NCBI GenBank assembly: GCA_028686145.1
Contig: JAQUCQ010000064.1
Coordinates: forward strand, 1-12,020
Direction of reading: 5' to 3'
DNA from: Desulfuromonadaceae bacterium
GTDB lineage: Bacteria; Desulfobacterota; Desulfuromonadia; Geobacterales; Pseudopelobacteraceae
Length of the DNA: 12,020 nucleotides
Positions 7,229 to 12,020 of this stretch are shown here, in pieces (within the stretch, counting starts at the first letter, position 1; each line of letters begins with the position of its first letter). The translations under genes were made by a program, and so were the position numbers. Below the pieces are notes generated by a model. The model saw only the letters and a program-made list of their open reading frames with translations. It was not told where the DNA came from and ran no database searches.

Positions 7229-8449
7229 TCACCATTTTGATTTTGTTGTCTTGTTGTCCTGCTTGGCGGTATCGTTGTCCTGTCCGGTGATCTCTGCTTC
7301 TCCCAATGCCGCTAACGGCAGGGTTTCCGGTTCCTCCTTGCGGGACTGGTGTTTGCGCAGCACCGTGGCAGCACTGTGCACGGCTACTCCGGCCAGGGAA
7401 GCGCCTACAGCAGCGCCACCAATCCTATTTGCGGTCAGTTCCACGCCCACTCCCGGCACATCTAGACCTGGAAGTCGCTTGTAGAAGGGGGTCATTTGAT
7501 CAAAGAAGTTGCGCTCGGTACATCCCAGACAAGGGTGACCAGCTTTGATGGGGAAACTGCACCCCAGATTCCATTCGATTACCGGGCAGGGGGCAAAGGT
7601 GGCCGGCCCCTTACACCCCATCTTGTAGAGACAATACCCCTTGCGGGCATTGTCGTCGTCAAAACTGACTACAAACTGTCCTGCATCGTAGTGCGCGCGG
7701 CGCGGACATTTATCGTGGATTCGCTGACCATAAGCAAAAAGTGGACGACCATCATAATCCACCTGAGGCATGTGTCCGTATACCAAGTAATAAAGCAACG
7801 TGGCAGTGATTACCTCGCCGATTGGTGGACAGCCGGGCAGATTAACAACCTGACGATCCTTAATGATATCCGCTACTCCCACGGCGCCAGTGGGGTCAGG
7901 ATGTGCGGCCTGGATGCAACCATAATGGGCACATGCTCCCACCGCCAGTACCGCACTGGCATTTTTGGCGGCTCGGCGTAGCAACGATTCAGCGGTTTCT
8001 CCACCGATCACACAATAGACCCCCTTGTCGCGCAACGGTATCGATCCATTAACCACCAGTAGGTGAGGTTGTTCAATAGCCTTGCCTAAAGCCGCTTCGG
8101 CCTGTTCTCCTGATGGAGCCATCAAGAGTTCGTTATATTCGAGAGAAATCATGCTCAAGATCAGGCTTTCAAGAGTTCTGTCCCCTGAGCGTAGAGCGCT
8201 TTCCATGCAACCGGTGCACTCCTGCAATTGCAACCAGACAACAACTGGGCGGCGGGCACCTGACAGCTTGTCGGCGATCTCCTTGGCCAGCGCTTCTGTC
8301 TGGTTGCCGAGTATCAACCCACCGCACCCCAACACAGCGGCGACCCTGCCACACAGGGAAAGAAACTGGCGCCTGCTTACCCCCTGGCGTGTAAGATATT
8401 CTCCGCATGACTCATCATCTTTCCAGAGGTCAAATGGTGATCCGAGCAT
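7229..8449 (-). CDS. [NiFe] hydrogenase small subunit, Tat-exported
   Basis: A 406-residue electron-transfer subunit. The twin-arginine signal SRRQFL (25-30) is followed by a hydrophobic stretch to about residue 48. Cluster ligands follow the family order. Proximal 4Fe-4S: Cys78, Cys81, Cys173, Cys207. Distal 4Fe-4S: His245, Cys248, Cys273, Cys279. Medial 3Fe-4S: Cys288, Cys307, Cys310. An additional Cys178 (in CAHYGC) aligns with one of the two extra proximal cysteines of O2-tolerant enzymes, while the other position is Gly80. A weakly hydrophobic Ala/Gly-rich segment at about 343-364 may be the C-terminal anchor; a polar tail of about 40 residues follows it. The start has AGGAGGG just upstream. 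First gene of the operon; corresponds to HyaA/HyaS. Confidence 0.96.
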   Translation of the reverse strand: MLGSPFDLWKDDESCGEYLTRQGVSRRQFLSLCGRVAAVLGCGGLILGNQTEALAKEIADKLSGARRPVVVWLQLQECTGCMESALRSGDRTLESLILSMISLEYNELLMAPSGEQAEAALGKAIEQPHLLVVNGSIPLRDKGVYCVIGGETAESLLRRAAKNASAVLAVGACAHYGCIQAAHPDPTGAVGVADIIKDRQVVNLPGCPPIGEVITATLLYYLVYGHMPQVDYDGRPLFAYGQRIHDKCPRRAHYDAGQFVVSFDDDNARKGYCLYKMGCKGPATFAPCPVIEWNLGCSFPIKAGHPCLGCTERNFFDQMTPFYKRLPGLDVPGVGVELTANRIGGAAVGASLAGVAVHSAATVLRKHQSRKEEPETLPLAALGEAEITGQDNDTAKQDNKTTKSKW

Positions 8450-8512
8450 TGAGCCCTCCTATTGTTTGCCGATCCGCACCTGCGGGGCAACAGTTTTGAT
8501 CTAGACAAACAT

Positions 8513-8528
8513 AACTTTGATAAAAGTT
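8513..8528. promoter_or_regulatory. AACTTT/AAAGTT inverted repeat upstream of the hydrogenase operon
   Basis: AACTTT (8513-8518) and AAAGTT (8523-8528) are complementary, with GATA between them, 64 bp upstream of the hydrogenase small-subunit start. It may be an operator in the 5' region of the operon, but short AT-rich repeats are common by chance. Confidence 0.2.
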
Positions 8529-8585
8529 TACCCCCGCTATCTCCTTTTGCAATAAAACTTAAGAAAATATAAATGCACTTTTTGT

Positions 8586-8602
8586 GAAATTAAGGTAATT
8601 TC
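8586..8602. promoter_or_regulatory. 7-bp inverted repeat, candidate operator in divergent promoter region
   Basis: GAAATTA-AGG-TAATTTC is a perfect 7-bp inverted repeat with a 3-base spacer in the 216-bp AT-rich region between the divergent hydrogenase operon and the radical SAM gene. Its size and symmetry suit a dimeric regulator. I found no convincing promoter hexamers or sigma-54 -24/-12 element for either gene. Confidence 0.35.
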
Positions 8603-8665
8603 CAATAACACAACAAAAAAAGATCAATTATTGCTCTGCACGTTGAATTCAGGAAACTATCTGTC

Positions 8666-9943
8666 ATGACTGACCTCATTCTGCTCCATCCACCCAGCAT
8701 ATTTAATTTTCGTGGACTACCCTGTTTCCAGGGACCGGTCAGCGATGTCATTCCTTCCTCTTCAATCTTTGAAGGCTACCCAATCGGCTTTATGACCCTG
8801 TCGGAGTATCTTACGCGACATGGCATTTCAGTCAGAATTGTAAATCTTGCTCTCAAAATGCTCCGCGACCGCTCTTTTGATTCAGAGCATTTCACTGCCT
8901 CTCTTTCTGCGCGTGCTTTCGGCATTGATCTACACTGGTTGCCCCATGTTGATGGATGCCTCACTCTGGCTGCACAATTAAAACGCCAGCACCCCGATAT
9001 ACCTGTGATTTTCGGTGGTCTATCAGCCACTTATTTTCGGGATGAACTGATGCGGGATTGCCCCTATATCGATTTTGTGGTCTGCGGTGATTCCACTGAA
9101 GAACCGTTGCGCCTGCTGACGGAAACGCTCCGCACCGGTGGAAATTTGAGGCAGGTACCTAATCTGGTGTGGCGCGACGGTGGCACGGTGGTGGACAACG
9201 AGATTACCTGGCGGCCCGACACTCTGGACCATGTACGATTCGACTACTCACACATCTTCCGCATGCTCGTCAAATACCGCGACCCCGTCGGATATCTGCC
9301 ATACGCAAACTGGCTCGAAAATCCGGTACTTGCGGTCTTCAGCTGCCGGGGTTGTTTGCACGACTGCTCAACCTGCGGTGGTTCATTGTCGGCTTTCAGC
9401 AGCACCTGCACCAGATCGAAACCGGCGTTTCGCTCGCCACAGATCCTGGCCGAAGATATCATTTCCATTGCCAGCTATACCGGCGCCCCGATAATGATCA
9501 TCGGTGACATACTCCAGGCTGGAGAAAAGTACGCCGATATCGTATTAAGCGTGATCCGCCGTCACAGTATCCCAAATCAGCTGACTTTTGAGTTCTTTCA
9601 TCCCCCTTCCCGCCGTTTTGTGGAGTTGCTGGCTGACAGCGTGGAGAACTTCAATGTGGAACTGTCGCCAGAATCCCATGACCTGCGTGTCAGACGTGCC
9701 TTCGGCAAAAGCTTTGACAACCAGGAGTTGGAAGCTTCACTTGATATACTGGTTGCGAGCAAATGCAGACGGGTCGATTTGTTCTTTATGGTTGGGCTTC
9801 CATTTCAAACGTACAGTTCCGTGATGGAATCAGTAGACTACTGCGAAGAACTCCTCAATCGATTTGGGCAGACAGGAAAGCTGCTTCCCATGATTGCCCC
9901 CCTAGCCCCCTTTGTCGATCCAGGCAGCAGGATCTTTGAATAA
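8666..9943 (+). CDS. B12-binding domain/radical SAM protein, N-terminal part (ends at in-frame TAA)
   Basis: A 425-residue open frame with a cobalamin-binding-like N-terminal domain (about 1-160; FGIDLHW at 85-91 in place of the classic DxHxxG, then VIFGGLSATYF at 114-124) and a radical SAM domain. The CxxxCxxC iron-sulfur motif is CLHDCSTC (Cys230, Cys234, Cys237). It is followed by IIGDIL, VELSPES and FFMVGLPF segments typical of the barrel. It resembles the Ta0216-type B12/radical SAM family, from memory of family descriptions; the substrate is unknown. The frame stops at TAA (9941-9943) in the middle of a conserved-looking segment (DPGSRIFE). The same frame stays open afterwards, so this is probably the larger part of a broken gene. 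An AGGA lies 11 bases before the start, a rather long spacing. Confidence 0.85.
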   Translation: MTDLILLHPPSIFNFRGLPCFQGPVSDVIPSSSIFEGYPIGFMTLSEYLTRHGISVRIVNLALKMLRDRSFDSEHFTASLSARAFGIDLHWLPHVDGCLTLAAQLKRQHPDIPVIFGGLSATYFRDELMRDCPYIDFVVCGDSTEEPLRLLTETLRTGGNLRQVPNLVWRDGGTVVDNEITWRPDTLDHVRFDYSHIFRMLVKYRDPVGYLPYANWLENPVLAVFSCRGCLHDCSTCGGSLSAFSSTCTRSKPAFRSPQILAEDIISIASYTGAPIMIIGDILQAGEKYADIVLSVIRRHSIPNQLTFEFFHPPSRRFVELLADSVENFNVELSPESHDLRVRRAFGKSFDNQELEASLDILVASKCRRVDLFFMVGLPFQTYSSVMESVDYCEELLNRFGQTGKLLPMIAPLAPFVDPGSRIFE

Positions 9944-9952
9944 CCGGAATCA

Positions 9953-10384
9953 ATGGGTTACCGTCTGTTGTACCGCACCTTGGGCGAACACCGTCAAGCC
10001 ATGCTGATGCCCAGTTGGAAACAACGCTTGAATTATGAGACCAAGTGGATGTCGCGTGATGACATTGTTAACGCTACCTACGACGGGGCAGAGGCCCTTG
10101 TCGATCTCAAGGTGCGCCACGGATTAGTACCGGCATCGGACGCTCGCAATATCAAGGATCATATTGCAAGAGCCCGCATAGTTATCGGACTTCTTGACGA
10201 AGTCGGCCCAGTCGATAAGAATCTGGAGAGAGAGATTCACCTGCTGAACGGACTCGATTCGCTCTGCGGGAAACATGAACTGGACTGGAGCGTGATTGGG
10301 AAGCGATACCACCTGTTCAGATGTATTACCTCGCTGTTCCGCACTCAGCTTCCCCGACTCGACAATCCCGCTCCATATCTCTGA
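9953..10384 (+). pseudogene. C-terminal remnant of the B12-binding/radical SAM gene
   Basis: This frame continues directly from the upstream radical SAM open frame after a single TAA: the codons between the stop and the ATG at 9953 read Pro-Glu-Ser, followed by MGYRLLYRTLGEHRQAM. It encodes 143 residues with no cofactor motif of its own, including PSWKQRLNYETKWMSRDDIV, which looks like the usual C-terminal segment of the same family. Together the two parts would make a 572-codon protein with one internal stop. There is no strong ribosome binding site, only GGAA 5 bases upstream, so separate translation would need reinitiation. It could also be a separately translated subunit or the result of a base error. 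Confidence 0.7.
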
Positions 10385-10583
10385 GCCCACCAGTCCTGTA
10401 ACACCATAAAGATATGATACAGTTTAGATGCGAACGTTTGATTACCCCCATGTAGGGATGGGTGAATAACTGCTGGCTGACATACTAACAGTTACAAGGG
10501 AAGGCATACTGTGTCTATACTTGCTTGTCTGTTTAGTGGTTCTGGTAACTTGCGGTTACACCTCATTATGGTATGATACACGC
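10385..10583 (+). promoter_or_regulatory. 5' region of the APH/AAA kinase gene with small hairpins and an extended -10-like element
   Basis: A 199-bp gap. Short stems include CCCAT-GTAGGG-ATGGG (10447-10462), TAACTG with CAGTTA (from about 10466 and 10489) and GTAAC-TTGCG-GTTAC (10545-10559). TATGATACA occurs twice (10413 and 10572). The second copy has an extended -10 form (TGGTATGAT), with TTGCGG 16 bases upstream. Transcription from it would begin at or next to the ATG at 10584. No known riboswitch pattern was recognised. Confidence 0.3.
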
Positions 10584-12020
10584 ATGCCAGCCTCTGCCAT
10601 AACTCCGTATATACTGGAATCACTCCGAAACCCGTCCGTGTACCCGGTTCAAACCAGAACGGTTGAACTGATTCAAACCCATATTTCCTGGCTGTTCCTC
10701 ACTGATACACATGTTTTTAAACTCAAAAAGCCGGTTAATTTTGGTTTTCTCGATTTTTCCACGCTCGATCTTCGTCGTTTCTATTGTTACGAGGAACTCC
10801 GTCTCAATCGCCGTCTCTGTCCGGATGTGTATGAACAGGTTATCGCGCTTCGTGAAACAAACACCGGTGCCGCCTTTTCCGGTTCAGGAAAGATCCTTGA
10901 ATATGCTGTCATGATGAAGCGCCTTCCCGCAGACAGAATGCTTGACAGACTCGTTGACGAGTGCAGGATTTCAGTGGAAGAAATGCAGGTAATTGCCCTG
11001 GCAATATGCAAGTTTCACTCTCATGCTGCAACTTCGGCACATATTTCAGCATTTGGTTCTCTGGATCAGATTACCTTTAACTGGCGAGAAAATTTCGAAC
11101 AAACCGCGCCATTCCGAACCTCCACTCTTCCATCGGCTATGTGCGATACTATTCGTTCCTATGTTGAGTCTTTTACCGATTCACACCGTTCTCTTTTTAC
11201 TGCAAGAATTGAACATGGGTACATCCGGGAATGCGACGGAGATATACACCTCGGAAATATCTGTCTGGTTGATCAGACCGCGTATATTTTTGACTGCATC
11301 GAATTTAATGAGCGCTTTCGTTATTCCGATACAGCCTCTGACATTGCTTTTTTGCTTATGGACCTTGATTTCCACCGGCGCCATGATCTGGCTGATGCAA
11401 CACTATCCGCCTACATCTCCGCATCCGGCGATGCTGACCTTGTAAAGCTGATCGATTTTTACAAGGTATATCGAGCATTTGTGCGCGGTAAAGTTGAATC
11501 ACTGCAGATTCAAGACAGTGGTATTCCCCTGGAAAAGCGTGCTGCCGCTGAGAAACGTGCCGTCCGCTACTTCCGGTTGGCGCAGGGATATTGCATGCAA
11601 AGCAGCCTCCCACCTACCCTGTTTATTACGTGTGGAACAATGGGATGCGGCAAGAGCACCCTCTCTGATCAACTCGCCTTTGAGCTTGGGCTTGACACCT
11701 GCAACTCCGATGTTGTACGCAAACAGCTTGCAGGATTGCGACCTGAAGCCGCAGTCCAGGTTCCATTTGAAGAGGGACTGTATTCTCACGAAATGAGTCG
11801 AAATACCTATCGCCAACTGGAACGGTTTGCCGAAAAGGCTCTTTCGTCCGGACATTCTGTTGTAATTGACGCCGGATTTGGATCGAGTAGTGAACGTGCT
11901 GTATTCGCCCGAGTGGCGGCTTCTCATCACGCAGAGTTTATCATTTTGCTTGTACAGTGTAGTCCGGAGGAACAACGACAACGACTGTATGAACGTTCTT
12001 CCCGAGGCGGCTCTGTTTCC
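10584..12020 (+). CDS. bifunctional APH-like phosphotransferase/P-loop kinase-type protein (partial, 3' end outside window)
   Basis: The first 479 codons are visible. Residues about 25-310 form an aminoglycoside-phosphotransferase-like kinase domain. Features are the N-lobe HISWLFLTDTHVFKLKKPVNFGFLDF (33-58) with the ATP-binding lysine region, the catalytic loop DGDIHLGN (218-225; usually HGD) and the metal-binding FDCIEF (Asp237). Residues from about 344 form a P-loop kinase domain with Walker A GTMGCGKS (351-358) and later VVIDAGF (426-432), like gluconate- or chloramphenicol-kinase folds. This two-domain layout is a known hypothetical family (COG2187 plus COG0645) of unknown substrate; resistance is not implied. 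The start at 10584 gives the family's usual N-terminus. It lacks a ribosome binding site, and the frame is open back to 10470 without a good start codon. Confidence 0.85.
   Translation, partial: MPASAITPYILESLRNPSVYPVQTRTVELIQTHISWLFLTDTHVFKLKKPVNFGFLDFSTLDLRRFYCYEELRLNRRLCPDVYEQVIALRETNTGAAFSGSGKILEYAVMMKRLPADRMLDRLVDECRISVEEMQVIALAICKFHSHAATSAHISAFGSLDQITFNWRENFEQTAPFRTSTLPSAMCDTIRSYVESFTDSHRSLFTARIEHGYIRECDGDIHLGNICLVDQTAYIFDCIEFNERFRYSDTASDIAFLLMDLDFHRRHDLADATLSAYISASGDADLVKLIDFYKVYRAFVRGKVESLQIQDSGIPLEKRAAAEKRAVRYFRLAQGYCMQSSLPPTLFITCGTMGCGKSTLSDQLAFELGLDTCNSDVVRKQLAGLRPEAAVQVPFEEGLYSHEMSRNTYRQLERFAEKALSSGHSVVIDAGFGSSSERAVFARVAASHHAEFIILLVQCSPEEQRQRLYERSSRGGSVS

Noticed and set aside
5476..7484. 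Several plus-strand open frames of 90-160 codons across the hydrogenase genes
   Set aside because: They are antisense to well-supported hydrogenase genes with all catalytic and cluster motifs; none shows a recognisable product.
8540..8600. Sigma-54 type -24/-12 promoter for the hydrogenase operon
   Set aside because: A TTGCA element can be read on the minus strand, but there is no GG-containing -24 element at the required spacing.
9941..9943. Recoding of the internal stop as selenocysteine or pyrrolysine
   Set aside because: The codon is TAA, not TGA or TAG, so neither known recoding fits.
1..12020. CRISPR arrays, insertion sequences, integrase-flanked islands or a defence system
   Set aside because: No regularly spaced repeats, transposase or integrase motifs, or defence-family genes were found on either strand.

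Overview
The window looks like a chromosomal stretch from a Desulfuromonadales/Geobacterales-type member of the Desulfobacterota. This placement is inference. It rests on the gene order rpsF-rpsR-DUF2232-rplI, a DUF2156 protein, a Tat-exported [NiFe] hydrogenase with a membrane cytochrome b, a B12-binding radical SAM protein and an APH/AAA-type bifunctional kinase, all of which are familiar in Geobacter relatives. Base composition is moderate, and nearly every gene has a clear GGAGG-type ribosome binding site. I see no mobile elements, CRISPR arrays, tRNA or rRNA genes.

Layout. 1-674 (minus): the 5' two thirds of a class I/II PLP aminotransferase, cut by the window edge. 675-801: divergent intergenic region with a 13-bp palindrome. 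802-1674 (plus): DUF2156 protein. 1694-1803: candidate promoter and an S6:S18-type ribosomal leader RNA that hides the rpsF ribosome binding site. 1809-4040 (plus): rpsF, rpsR, a DUF2232 membrane protein and rplI, closed by a strong hairpin terminator at 4057-4098. 8449-4311 (minus): a three-gene [NiFe] uptake hydrogenase operon (small subunit, large subunit, cytochrome b) running convergently toward rplI. 8450-8665: divergent regulatory region with an AT-rich inverted repeat. 8666-10384 (plus): a B12-binding/radical SAM gene broken by one in-frame TAA. 10584-12020 (plus): an APH-like domain plus P-loop kinase, running off the right edge. No gene-free stretch exceeds 300 bases; the longest is 4041-4310.

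How the genes work together. The hydrogenase small and large subunits would be exported together by the Tat pathway, oxidise H2 at the outer face of the membrane, and pass electrons to the b haems of the third subunit and on to the quinone pool. The ribosomal cluster is a standard operon that is probably feedback-regulated by the S6:S18 complex.

Most notable observation. The hydrogenase cytochrome b carries about 150 extra N-terminal residues that resemble the nucleotide-binding (N) domain of PMA-type P-type ATPases, without the phosphorylation site or ion-transport parts. This suggests a cytoplasmic sensory or regulatory module attached to a respiratory hydrogenase. Other points of interest are the nonsense-interrupted radical SAM gene, a hydrogenase small subunit with only one of the two extra proximal-cluster cysteines known from O2-tolerant enzymes, and a poly-Thr/Pro-Gly-rich N-terminal extension on ribosomal protein S18.
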